From Clostridia bacterium (GTDB lineage: Bacteria; Bacillota; Clostridia; Christensenellales; Pumilibacteraceae): a DNA stretch of 64,000 nucleotides. The position numbers and the translations under genes are program-made. The notes under the pieces were generated by a model, which was given only the letters and a program-made list of their open reading frames with translations, was not told the DNA's origin and ran no database searches. Location of the stretch: positions 15,134 to 79,133 of the forward strand of contig CAAGAW010000019.1 of NCBI GenBank assembly GCA_900767465.1, read 5' to 3'. Below, in pieces: positions 41,008 to 48,380 of this stretch. Position 1 is the first letter of the stretch. Each line of letters starts with the position of its first letter.

Positions 41008-41931
41008 TTCGGATGACGAAAAAAGTTTCCCGAGCCGATTCATCATAGCGGTTTTATGTTCGATGAGAGAGTGGGCGTAGCGGTTAAGCGTAACGGTCGG
41101 ATTTCTGTGCCCGAGTATTTCGGACAGCGTTCGCACGTCCATTCCGCATTCGAGCGCGCGGGTCGCAAACGTGTGGCGCAACGAGTGAAAGCCGCGATGA
41201 CGGATATTCAGTTTTTTAAGCATCAGTTCGAAACTCCGCTGGTACGAGCGCACCGAAACGACGTTGCCGTTTGCCGACACCACGAAGTCCGAATCGCCGC
41301 TTTTCTTTATATTCTTCAGATTCTTTATCAGTTGTCTGGGAATCGGTATTTCGCGGCGGGAAGTCGCGGTTTTGGGATCGTCGAATACGATTCCGCCGAT
41401 TGCGTCGTGACACGACCTATTGACCGTAATCAATCCTTTTTCCAGATCGACGTCCTGCCATCGGAGCGCGATGAGTTCGCCCACGCGCAATCCCGTATAA
41501 AGACACAGCACGACCCCGAACATCTTTTGCTTTTTACCCGTCGTCACAGCCGATTCTATTTTCTTTTGTTCGGCGAGCGTGAAACAATCGATTACCCGTT
41601 CGTTGCGTTTCGGGCGTTTTATGCCGTTTGCCGTATATTCTCCGGTTATACCGATAAGGCGCGCCGTCCGCAACGAATTGCGGATAACGGATATTATCAC
41701 GTTTACGGTGTTTGCGGACAATCCCCCGCCCGTCTTTTCGTTGCCGCTGCATAGCAGTTCCGTCACGAACGACTGTAAAACGATGGGAGTAAGAGCGTCT
41801 ACGTCTTTATCGCCGATTTTTGCCGCAACGTGCGTGCGTACAAGTTGCTCGTAACGGATAAAAGTCCGTTCTTTCGCGCTCGGTTTTACGTAATTGTCAA
41901 GCCATACGTTCAGCCACTCCGAATATTCCAT
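41005..41931 (-). CDS. Tyrosine recombinase (phage-integrase family), likely promoter invertase
   Basis: The 308-residue product has an N-terminal SAM-like core-binding domain (about 1-95) and a complete catalytic domain: Arg149 (TGLRVGEL), Lys187 (DPKTATSRR), His249 and Arg252 (HSLRHTFA), His275 (GHRN) and the nucleophile Tyr285 (LNRYAHS). No excisionase, phage or conjugation genes lie nearby, which argues against a simple mobile-element integrase. It sits next to two inverted sites flanking a promoter, so local DNA inversion is the best hypothesis. AGGAG precedes the ATG. Confidence 0.93.
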   Translation of the reverse strand: MEYSEWLNVWLDNYVKPSAKERTFIRYEQLVRTHVAAKIGDKDVDALTPIVLQSFVTELLCSGNEKTGGGLSANTVNVIISVIRNSLRTARLIGITGEYTANGIKRPKRNERVIDCFTLAEQKKIESAVTTGKKQKMFGVVLCLYTGLRVGELIALRWQDVDLEKGLITVNRSCHDAIGGIVFDDPKTATSRREIPIPRQLIKNLKNIKKSGDSDFVVSANGNVVSVRSYQRSFELMLKKLNIRHRGFHSLRHTFATRALECGMDVRTLSEILGHRNPTVTLNRYAHSLIEHKTAMMNRLGKLFSSSE

Positions 41932-41967
41932 TTTTTCATTCTCCTGAGGTTTTAAGATATTCGGTTA

Positions 41968-41996
41968 AGTTTATCACATAGGAACTCCGATTGCAA
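41968..41996 (-). promoter_or_regulatory. Promoter of the tyrosine recombinase gene
   Basis: TTGCAA (41991-41996) and TAAACT (41968-41973) with 17 bases between on the minus strand; a moderate promoter. Confidence 0.5.
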
Positions 41997-42108
41997 ACGT
42001 AAAATCGGCGTACGGAGCATATAAAAACCGCGCTCCGACCGTGCCGACACGGTAAAAGCGCGTTATCGCTATGTTGTATGGCGGATAAAGCCAAAAACGC
42101 TCGTCGGC

Positions 42109-42137
42109 TTGACAAGAGTCGTATAAACTAATATAAT
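42109..42137 (+). promoter_or_regulatory. Promoter of the HD-domain gene cluster
   Basis: TTGACA (42109-42114), 17 bases, TATAAT (42132-42137). Confidence 0.75.
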
Positions 42138-42160
42138 AATAGCGCGAAGAGGTGATAATA

Positions 42161-42667
42161 ATGAAAACCGCAAAAACACTGCTCGAATACGGCGGAGACA
42201 TTCTTTCTTCGCCGCGGTGGCGGGAGGAAAGGAAATATCCGCATCACGGCACGGTGTCGTGTTATCTTCATTCGGTGCGCGTTGCCGACTGCGCGGTGAG
42301 GATAAGTCGGTGGCTGAAACGATATTTCGGCTTCGATTCCGACGTCCGCACTCTCGTAAGAGCCTCGCTGCTGCACGACTATTACCTTTACGACTGGCAC
42401 GTTGCCGACAAAATTCACCCTCACAGACTGCACGGATTCCGGCACCCGCGCGTTTCGCTCGAAAACGCCGAAACCGAATTTTCGCTCTCTCCGCGCGAAA
42501 AAAACTCGATTCTGACGCATATGTTCCCGCTTACGCCTAGCTTTCCGAACTGCCGCGAAGCATGGATTATCTGTATCGCCGACAAAATCTGCTCGACCGA
42601 AGAAGTCTTTTGCGTTCGGTCAAAAAAGAAAATCCCCTTGGAGGACGAAATAAATGAACTTGGTTGA
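42161..42667 (+). CDS. HD-domain protein (putative metal-dependent phosphohydrolase)
   Basis: The 168-residue product has the pattern of small HD-superfamily hydrolases: HHGTVSCYLHSVRVA near residue 28, LLHDYYLYDW near residue 70, and an Asp in IADKICSTEE near residue 148 that can complete the metal site. Clostridial relatives are annotated as HD-family phosphohydrolases with unknown substrate. GAGGTG precedes the ATG. The end overlaps the next gene by 14 bases. Confidence 0.85.
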   Translation: MKTAKTLLEYGGDILSSPRWREERKYPHHGTVSCYLHSVRVADCAVRISRWLKRYFGFDSDVRTLVRASLLHDYYLYDWHVADKIHPHRLHGFRHPRVSLENAETEFSLSPREKNSILTHMFPLTPSFPNCREAWIICIADKICSTEEVFCVRSKKKIPLEDEINELG

Positions 42668-43421
42668 AAACTGGTTTTTGTGGTTCCTGTTCTACTCGAT
42701 CGTCGGGTGGGTGTGGGAAGTGATTATCTGCTCGATCCCGCAAAAGAAATTCATAAACCGCGGATTTCTGAACGGTCCGTACTGCCCGATTTACGGCTGG
42801 GGCGCGTGCCTCGACGTGGCGATTCTCGGCGGTATTCAACAGTGGTGGCTGATCTTTATCCTCAGCGTTCTGCTTACGGGCGTTCTCGAATACGCGACCT
42901 CGTACGTTATGGAAAAACTCTTCCACGCGCGCTGGTGGGATTACTCCAACCGCAAATTCAACATCAACGGCAGAGTTTGTTTGCTCGGAATGGTGATTTT
43001 CGGCGTGTTTTCGGTGCTTCTGCTTAAACTCCTCCACCCCGCCGTCGCGCACGTTACCTCGCTTATCCCGCCCGTCGCAAAGCATATTATTTTCGCGGTA
43101 GCCGCCGCGGGATTCCTCGCCGACAATGTTATCACCTTCGTCGGAATCGGCGGACTCGCCAAAAAAGCAAAGGCCCTTGCGGAATCCGTCAAGGCTCGTT
43201 ACGAGCAGTACGCGGAGGAAAGCCAGCAAAAAGCCGCTTCCGCCGCCGCGCTCCGCGACTTTGCCCGCCGTAACCTCAACGCGCAGGAACGCCGCGTGCT
43301 TCACGCCTTCCCCAAGCTTCGCTCGACCTTTAACAAGGATATGTTCGCACGCCTTCGCGACGCTCTGTCGAAAAGAAAGAACGCCGCGGACGACCCCGCA
43401 GACGCCGAAAACGCGCAATAA
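42654..43421 (+). CDS. Putative CmpB-type membrane protein (PF06541-like)
   Basis: The 255-residue product has the signature of this family, WFLWFLFYSIVGWVWEVIICSI, then FLNGPYCPIYGWG, ATSYVMEKLFHARWWDYSN and NGRVCLLG. There are about five membrane helices and a long charged C-terminal tail (residues 175-255). The family is labelled as putative ABC transporter permease, but no transport role is established. GGAG precedes the ATG. It is in an operon with the HD gene upstream and the YjbR gene 12 bases downstream. Confidence 0.9.
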   Translation: MNLVENWFLWFLFYSIVGWVWEVIICSIPQKKFINRGFLNGPYCPIYGWGACLDVAILGGIQQWWLIFILSVLLTGVLEYATSYVMEKLFHARWWDYSNRKFNINGRVCLLGMVIFGVFSVLLLKLLHPAVAHVTSLIPPVAKHIIFAVAAAGFLADNVITFVGIGGLAKKAKALAESVKARYEQYAEESQQKAASAAALRDFARRNLNAQERRVLHAFPKLRSTFNKDMFARLRDALSKRKNAADDPADAENAQ

Positions 43422-43433
43422 AACCGATTCGCT

Positions 43434-43814
43434 ATGGACAGAAACGCTTTTGAACAACACGTCGCGGACGAATACGGCGCGGTCGGCGAACGCCCGTGGC
43501 TCAGCCACCCCGATTACGTCGTTTTCCGCCACGCGCGTAACGAAAAGTGGTTTGCCGTCGTAATGCGGATCCCCAAGAAAACCGTCGGGCTGAGCGGCGA
43601 AGGCGAAATCAACGTCGTAAACCTTAAAAACGACCCCGAATCGGTCGAGTTTTTCGCCGGCACGAGAGGAATTTTCCCCGCCTACCACATGAACAAAACC
43701 CACTGGTTAACCGTCGCCCTCGACGACAGCGTTGACGACGATCTTGTCAAGGCTCTGACGGAAAGAAGTTTCGACCTCACCGCACCGAAAATAAAACCGC
43801 TTAAATCAAAGTAA
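43434..43814 (+). CDS. MmcQ/YjbR-family protein
   Basis: The 126-residue product has the family features: WLSHPDYVVFRHARNEKWFAVVM, NVVNLKNDPE, FPAYHMNKTHWLTV. These small proteins adopt a CyaY-like fold; DNA binding is proposed for some. Third gene of the small operon; terminator at 43883-43910. Confidence 0.92.
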   Translation: MDRNAFEQHVADEYGAVGERPWLSHPDYVVFRHARNEKWFAVVMRIPKKTVGLSGEGEINVVNLKNDPESVEFFAGTRGIFPAYHMNKTHWLTVALDDSVDDDLVKALTERSFDLTAPKIKPLKSK

Positions 43815-43882
43815 CCGTCGCGAGCAAAGCAATCGGAAAATAACGAACGACAATCGTCGATAACCGCCCGATTCCCGCGCAA

Positions 43883-43910
43883 AAAAAGAACCGCCCCCGC
43901 GGCTCTTTTT
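43883..43910. terminator. Terminator of the HD-CmpB-YjbR operon
   Basis: AAAAAGAACCGC and GCGGCTCTTTTT pair around CCCC; usable in both directions. Confidence 0.85.
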
Positions 43911-43951
43911 ACACACCCGATCTATCGGACAATCGAAAATAATCCTTATAA

Positions 43952-43992
43952 AAAAACGCACAGCCGAAACGATTGCCACGTTGTGCGTTTTT
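43952..43992 (-). terminator. Terminator of the membrane PH-like gene
   Basis: AAAAACGCACA (43952-43962) pairs with TGTGCGTTTTT (43982-43992). Confidence 0.75.
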
Positions 43993-44033
43993 GCGTTATT
44001 TTTGCCATAAAACAATGACGCTTTTATATCCGT

Positions 44034-44507
44034 TCAGGAAGGAAAAGTATTCAAATCCGGCTTCTCCAACATTCCGTCGATCGAACATTTCGCAGCCGAA
44101 GCGTTTTTTACGAACACAGAAGCGTGACGCAATATACCGTTTTCCTTATAGTTTATCGTCAATCGTCTCATGTCGTTGAAATAGGCTATGTCCGAAGTAA
44201 CGGAACTTTTCCTGTTATAATATTCCCCTCGTTCCGTCACCGCAACGTTATCAATCATGCCAAGCGGTATAATCTTCTTTTTGAACAAATAATTGACGAT
44301 CAGGTTGTCGTTGTCTTTAACTATCGCTTTGCCCGGAACTAAAAACCCGTACATTGTAAACAGGCACAAAAAGACGGCGCATACCCATATTGCCACCGAA
44401 TAAAAAATCGACAACCTGCCCGTTGTCAAAATAGCGGTGGCGATTGCACCCACGCTCAAAATCAAGGACGGAATATAATATTTTTTGTTTCGCTCTGCAA
44501 TAACCAC
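44034..44507 (-). CDS. Small membrane protein with a PH-like C-terminal domain
   Basis: The 157-residue product has two adjacent N-terminal membrane helices (about 11-55) and then a soluble beta-rich part (VKDNDNLIVNYLFKKKIIPLGMIDNV, then RRLTINYKENG) with the look of bacterial PH domains (bPH_2/YdbT-like). The start appears to be GTG at 44507 after a G-rich GGGGAG stretch; spacing is short, so the exact start is uncertain. Promoter TTGACA-17-TATACT at 44547-44575. Confidence 0.75.
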   Translation of the reverse strand: MVIAERNKKYYIPSLILSVGAIATAILTTGRLSIFYSVAIWVCAVFLCLFTMYGFLVPGKAIVKDNDNLIVNYLFKKKIIPLGMIDNVAVTERGEYYNRKSSVTSDIAYFNDMRRLTINYKENGILRHASVFVKNASAAKCSIDGMLEKPDLNTFPS

Positions 44508-44546
44508 TTCTCCCCCCCACTCAAATCGATTCCGTTCAGTATATTC

Positions 44547-44575
44547 AGTATACGTTATTAAAGTATTATTGTCAA
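44547..44575 (-). promoter_or_regulatory. Promoter of the membrane PH-like gene
   Basis: TTGACA (44570-44575), 17 bases, TATACT (44547-44552) on the minus strand. TATACTGAA is repeated just downstream. Confidence 0.7.
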
Positions 44576-44613
44576 GAGTTCGCCGTTTTTTAATCGTATT
44601 ATCCTGCGAAACA

Positions 44614-44647
44614 CGAAAAAACGACGGCTCCGAAAAGTCGTCGTTAA
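44614..44647 (-). terminator. Terminator of tRNA-Pro
   Basis: On the minus strand AACGACG and CGTCGTT pair around a 12-base loop and are followed by TTTT, three bases after the encoded CCA. Confidence 0.8.
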
Positions 44648-44649
44648 TA

Positions 44650-44726
44650 TGGTCTGAGTGAGAAGATTTGAACTTCCGACCTCTTGAACCCCATTCAAGC
44701 GCGCTACCGAACTGCGCTACACCCAG
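44650..44726 (-). tRNA. tRNA-Pro (GGG)
   Basis: 77 bases with CCA encoded. Acceptor CTGGGTG pairs with CACTCAG. The anticodon stem CTTGA/TCAAG encloses loop ATGGGGT, anticodon GGG. T-arm GGAAG-TTCAAAT-CTTCT. Confidence 0.95.
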
Positions 44727-44732
44727 TTATGC

Positions 44733-44790
44733 CGAAGCGGTTTTTCTCGCTTCGGACTGTTATTATATCACATTGCGCGGCGAAAATCAA
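44733..44790 (-). promoter_or_regulatory. Promoter and leader hairpin of tRNA-Pro
   Basis: TTGATT (44785-44790), 17 bases, TATAAT (44762-44767). Between it and the tRNA lies a perfect hairpin CCGAAGCG/CGCTTCGG (44733-44756), likely trimmed during maturation. Confidence 0.65.
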
Positions 44791-44829
44791 GCGGTTTACG
44801 GGTCTCGTCGCAAAAATTTTTATAAGGGC

Positions 44830-44858
44830 TTGACAAAAGGCGGCCTAGCGTGTATAAT
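44830..44858 (+). promoter_or_regulatory. Promoter of ssrA
   Basis: TTGACA (44830-44835), 17 bases, TATAAT (44853-44858); full consensus, as expected for an abundant RNA. Confidence 0.8.
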
Positions 44859-44912
44859 AATCGGTACGACGAGCGTAAAATACTTAAGCGTAACGCTTGT
44901 CGGCGTTACCTC

Positions 44913-45279
44913 GGGGATGTACCGGCTTCGACGGGGTGGGACGTTCGGGGAAAAGCAGGTGGCAGGGTCGGCTGCCTTAAAAACGCAAAATAGCATAAAT
45001 GCTAACAATTACAATGCAGCACCCGCTGCAATCGCTGCGTAATCAGTTTTACACGGCCGCCCTGTCGCTCACCCTATCGCCGATGAGCGTCGGGCGTCAA
45101 ACGAGGCGATGAACCTTCCTGATTTCCGAACCGCGGATCCGGAACGCCCATAGCGGTTTAATCGACGTCGCGCTTTGTCGATCGCGTACGCCGTCGAGAT
45201 ATCAAGCAATCGACTAAACTTGTAGAAAGCCCCGGAAATTTCACGTCGGAAGGGAGTTCAACTCTCCCCATCTCCACCA
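44913..45279 (+). ncRNA. ssrA: tmRNA
   Basis: Transfer-messenger RNA that rescues stalled ribosomes. The 5' end GGGGATG pairs with CATCTCC near the 3' end, followed by ACCA. The start GGGGATGTACCGGCTTCGAC and the T-arm GGAGTTCAACTCTCC are standard. The tag frame at 45001-45042 reads ANNYNAAPAAIAA before TAA, so tagged proteins end in the usual AA degron. One-piece type, about 367 bases. Confidence 0.97.
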
Positions 45280-45309
45280 CCAAAGTAGTACGAAAAAACT
45301 ACAAAACAT

Positions 45310-45345
45310 AAAAAGCACAAGATTTAGTAGGTCTTGTGCTTTTTA
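45310..45345 (+). terminator. Terminator of ssrA
   Basis: AAAAGCACAAGA and TCTTGTGCTTTT pair around a 9-base loop. Confidence 0.85.
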
Positions 45346-45807
45346 TTTAGTGTTTTGCGCACTTTGCGAATATTTGAATTCGGGAGCTGCATTTTGAACT
45401 GTTTTTCAAAAAACAGGACTTGAACCGACGACTTCGTTTTAATCCCCGCCTGATGCCTACAATTTAATACAAATCTTTTAAGAGAGAATAAACGATAGCT
45501 CTCTTTTTTTATACCTTATCGAGGGTGATTTTCTATTTTTGATAAGAAAAAAAATAATAATAACAGAAAAAATGAAAGATAAATTATGAATATAACGCTT
45601 GTTTGTATGGGATGTCCGGTAACTAATAAATAAGTTGAGTTAGCCTATGCTAATCACTTGCTTTTTTTGTTATCAAACTGTATAATATAATTAAAAAAGA
45701 AAATGTATTTGGACAATGGACGGATTTGATGCGGTCATCGGCATAGTAAAATAAAGAAATAATCGACAAAAAGAATAACACAGTATAGTGAATAACAGGA
45801 GATAAAT
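45346..45807. other. AT-rich islet DNA next to ssrA, with a decayed tRNA-like piece
   Basis: Composition drops sharply in GC from 45280 to about 46500. At about 45410-45435 the minus strand reads GGTTCAAGTCCTG, a T-arm-like scrap without a full tRNA. A 6-bp stem with T-run lies at 45481-45511 (likely terminator). A 15-codon frame with its own ATG at 45586-45633 encodes a peptide containing CMGCP; no support beyond position. The inverted repeat TTAGC-CTAT-GCTAA at 45640-45653 resembles DtxR/IdeR-type iron boxes. Confidence 0.45.
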
Positions 45808-46419
45808 ATGGGATTTTTTGAAAATACACGAAAGCCACAAGGTTTCGGCGGAAAAATAATGGTAAAAATGATGAACAGCGGTCATAGTAAGTTGGCAAAG
45901 TGGGGCTTTACTAAAATTTACGCAAAGTCGAACGCCAAAGTATTGGATATCGGTTGTGGAGGTGGGGCAAATATTGCCAATTGGCTGGCAAAATGTACAA
46001 ACGGACACGTAACGGGAATAGACTATTCTAAGGTTAGCGTAGAGGCATCGAAAAAACTAAACGCAATCGCAATCAAACAAGGCAAGTGTGATATCGTTTA
46101 TGGCGACGTATCGTCTATGCCGTTTGACAACGAGACTTTTGATTATGTTTCTGCTTTTGAGACGGTATATTTTTGGACAGACCTCGAAAAATGCTTTGCC
46201 GAAGTAAACCGTGTTATGAAAAGCGGTGGTACGTTTCTTATTTGCAACGAGAGTGACGGAACAAATCCCAAGGATGAAAAATGGGCAAAAAAAATAGGCG
46301 GAATGAAAATCTACAACGAAGAGCAGTTACATACCGCACTGGAAAAGGCGGGGTTCTGCAATATTAAAAGCTATGTAAATGCTAAAAAACATTGGTTATG
46401 TATCGTTGCGAACAAATAA
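45808..46419 (+). CDS. Class I SAM-dependent methyltransferase
   Basis: The 203-residue product has motif I (VLDIGCGGGANIANWL), an acidic motif II loop (GIDYSKVSVE), GDVSSMPFDNETFDYVSAFETVYFW and KSGGTFLICNESDG, a complete Rossmann methyltransferase of the Methyltransf_11 type. The substrate is unknown. Codon use is AT-rich and unlike its neighbours, and it lies just past ssrA, a common integration site, so recent transfer is likely. AGGAG precedes the ATG. Confidence 0.93.
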   Translation: MGFFENTRKPQGFGGKIMVKMMNSGHSKLAKWGFTKIYAKSNAKVLDIGCGGGANIANWLAKCTNGHVTGIDYSKVSVEASKKLNAIAIKQGKCDIVYGDVSSMPFDNETFDYVSAFETVYFWTDLEKCFAEVNRVMKSGGTFLICNESDGTNPKDEKWAKKIGGMKIYNEEQLHTALEKAGFCNIKSYVNAKKHWLCIVANK

Positions 46420-46501
46420 ACGTTTAAGATAACTAAGTAAAGTAATTATTAACTATTACAACGCAAGATTCTGTAGCTATTTCGTACAACAAAGCCAAAT
46501 C

Positions 46502-46537
46502 AAAAACACGTTCTCTATCGATGAGAACGTGTTTTTT
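46502..46537. terminator. Bidirectional terminator
   Basis: AAAAACACGTTCTC and GAGAACGTGTTTTTT pair around a 7-base loop. It lies between the convergent methyltransferase and ferredoxin-like genes and marks the right end of the AT-rich islet. Confidence 0.85.
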
Positions 46538-46588
46538 CGTTATCGAAGTTTACTCCCGAACGTTCTTTGTGTCGATCGGGAATATTCG

Positions 46589-47305
46589 TCAGTCAAGAAT
46601 ACTCCCGTCGGTAGAAACGGTTACGACCTGCCAAGGAATAAACTTTCCGCTCTTTTGCAAAGCGGTTTTAGCCGCGTTTTCCAGCCCTCCGCAGCAAGGG
46701 ACTTCCATACGCACGACCGTAACGCTTTTAATGTCGTTGTTGCCGATAATAGCCGCGAGCTTCTCGGAGTAATCCACGCCGTCGAGTTTCGGGCATCCGA
46801 CGAGCGTAATATGGCCCTTAATAAACCGTTCGTGAAAAGCGGCGTATGCATAAGCGGTACAATCGGCGGCGATCAATAACTTTGCTCCGTCGAAATACGG
46901 CGCGTTCGCCGGGACGAGCTTTATCTGAACCGGCCACTGCGACAACCGGCTGACGGGATCCGCATACGCAATCTCCGCGCCATCGTTGTCCGCGCGGTCT
47001 ATCTTTCTTGATCGGGTGCCCGGACAGCCGCACGGCAAAGTAGCTTTCGTCTCTCCCGCCGGATCTTTATGTTTCTTATTCTCCATAACGGCCTTTTCGT
47101 CGTAAGCGGCTGCCTCGCGCTCGACGAACGTAATCGCGCCTGTGGGGCAAGCGGGCAGACAGTCCCCGAGTCCGTCGCAATAATCGTCGCGCATAAGCCG
47201 CGCCTTGCCGTTAACCATAGTTATCGCACCCTCGTGGCAAGCGGCGGCGCAAGCCCCGCAACCGTTGCATTTATCCTCGGCGATTTCAATGATTCTTCTC
47301 TTCAT
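46589..47305 (-). CDS. 4Fe-4S ferredoxin-like protein with C-terminal domain
   Basis: The 238-residue product has a standard cluster motif (CNGCGACAAAC, about 13-23). A second, incomplete one follows (CDGLGDCLPACP, in which the second cysteine is Leu). Further cysteines lie at CGCPGT, DCTAYA, GCPKLDG and VPCCGG. The C-terminal half is shared by anaerobe ferredoxin-type proteins often found near hydroxylamine reductase (Hcp) or Crp/Fnr regulators. Probably an electron carrier or redox sensor in the cytoplasm. Divergent from the Crp/Fnr gene. Confidence 0.88.
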   Translation of the reverse strand: MKRRIIEIAEDKCNGCGACAAACHEGAITMVNGKARLMRDDYCDGLGDCLPACPTGAITFVEREAAAYDEKAVMENKKHKDPAGETKATLPCGCPGTRSRKIDRADNDGAEIAYADPVSRLSQWPVQIKLVPANAPYFDGAKLLIAADCTAYAYAAFHERFIKGHITLVGCPKLDGVDYSEKLAAIIGNNDIKSVTVVRMEVPCCGGLENAAKTALQKSGKFIPWQVVTVSTDGSILD

Positions 47306-47326
47306 AACGTGCCTCCTTGACTTTAC

Positions 47327-47374
47327 GCTTGTATTATAGTATAATAAAATCGAAAAGTCTGTTGAATTTTCAAC
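47327..47374 (+). promoter_or_regulatory. Promoter and palindromic operator of the Crp/Fnr gene
   Basis: TTGACT (47327-47332), 17 bases, TATAAT (47350-47355). The perfect palindrome GTTGAATTTTCAAC (47361-47374) lies on the expected transcription start, suiting autorepression. Confidence 0.65.
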
Positions 47375-47388
47375 AAAACAGGATATTT

Positions 47389-48072
47389 ATGAAAGAATTT
47401 TTACCCATAATCAAAGAATCGAGGCTTTTTCGCGGTTTATCCGAAAGAGATCTTACGTCCGTTCTCGCCTGTCTCAACGCAAAAAAAACAACTTTTCCGA
47501 AAGGCGCGTTTATTCTGCGCGCCGGCGAAACGACGGAATCGATAGGGCTTGTGTTGTCGGGGAGCATTCTGATCATACAGGAGGACGTCTGGGGCAATCG
47601 TAATATCGTTTCCAAAGCGGGCGCGGGACAGACTTTCGCCGCGGCTTACGCCTGCGCGTTCGGATCGGCGCTCGACGTAAGCGTTTCCGCCGAAACTCCC
47701 GTCGTCGCGATGTTTCTTAACGTCGGACGGATTCTTAACGTGTGCTCTTCCGTCTGCGCGCACCATAATCGCATTGTGCGGAACCTTCTCGGCGAACTTG
47801 CCGAAAAGAACCTTCGCTTCGCCGAAAAACTCACGCATATCGGTCAACGTACCACGCGTGCCAAGTTAATGTCCTATTTGTCTGCCGAAGCGCAACGGCT
47901 CGGAAAATACGAATTCGACGTGCCGTATTCGCGACAACAGCTCGCGGACTATCTGTCGGTCGAGCGCAGCGGCTTATCCGTCGAACTCGGCAAAATGCGC
48001 AACGAAGGGCTTATCGACTTCCGCAAGAACCGTTTTATTCTAAAAACGAAAAACTCGCCCGAATTCGTCTGA
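47389..48072 (+). CDS. Crp/Fnr-family transcriptional regulator
   Basis: The 227-residue product has an N-terminal cyclic-nucleotide-binding-like beta-barrel (FPKGAFILRAGETTESIGLVLSGSI) and a C-terminal winged helix (SRQQLADYLSVERSGLSVELGKMRNEGLI). It lacks the N-terminal cysteine cluster of Fnr. Relatives in Clostridia sense nitrosative or redox signals beside hcp. The ATG at 47389 is chosen by family length; AGGAT lies upstream. Divergent from the ferredoxin-like gene, a likely target. Confidence 0.93.
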   Translation: MKEFLPIIKESRLFRGLSERDLTSVLACLNAKKTTFPKGAFILRAGETTESIGLVLSGSILIIQEDVWGNRNIVSKAGAGQTFAAAYACAFGSALDVSVSAETPVVAMFLNVGRILNVCSSVCAHHNRIVRNLLGELAEKNLRFAEKLTHIGQRTTRAKLMSYLSAEAQRLGKYEFDVPYSRQQLADYLSVERSGLSVELGKMRNEGLIDFRKNRFILKTKNSPEFV

Positions 48073-48146
48073 TCGGCGATAACAGCCCCGCTCCCGCCGG
48101 AGTAACCGAACGCCTTTGCGGTATAAACCTCTCTCGCCGAATATGA

Positions 48147-48380
48147 CAAACCGCACCCCGCGAGGGGTGTTTTTTCGTTATTGCCGTTTACGCCGGCTAT
48201 TACCACCACTACATAACGGTGAACGGCGTAAAAACGGACGAGCATAACACGATAATGTCGTTTACGCCGATTTACCTGTCCTGCACGCTCGAAGACGGGA
48301 CGAATCTGCGAGCGACCGTTTCGCTTACGAACCGAATTTCGCTTAAAATCAACGATTTACTATACACGAGGACTGTATGA
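48147..48380 (+). pseudogene. Gene remnant (C-terminal part) coupled to the HEPN-like gene
   Basis: One frame stays open for 77 codons and reads like real protein (YYHHYITVNGVKTDEH, then IYLSCTLEDGTNLRATVSL, ending LLYTRTV). It has no start codon or ribosome binding site; it begins after a stop at 48144 and overlaps the terminator. Its TGA overlaps the next ATG as ATGA, as between true operon partners. It is probably the 3' end of a deleted gene. I do not recognise the family. Confidence 0.45.
48154..48175 (+). terminator. Terminator of the Crp/Fnr gene
   Basis: CACCCC and GGGGTG pair around GCGA, followed by six T. Confidence 0.85.

Noticed and set aside
41005..41931. Recombinase as prophage or ICE integrase
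   Set aside because: No excisionase, phage, relaxase or tRNA attachment site around it; neighbours are ordinary chromosomal genes.
45410..45435. A tRNA gene near the AT-rich islet
   Set aside because: Only a T-arm-like scrap is present; no acceptor or anticodon stem can be formed.
45280..46540. Clear attL/attR pair bounding an island at ssrA
   Set aside because: I could not find a repeat of the ssrA 3' end at the far side by eye; only composition supports transfer, so no attachment sites are listed.
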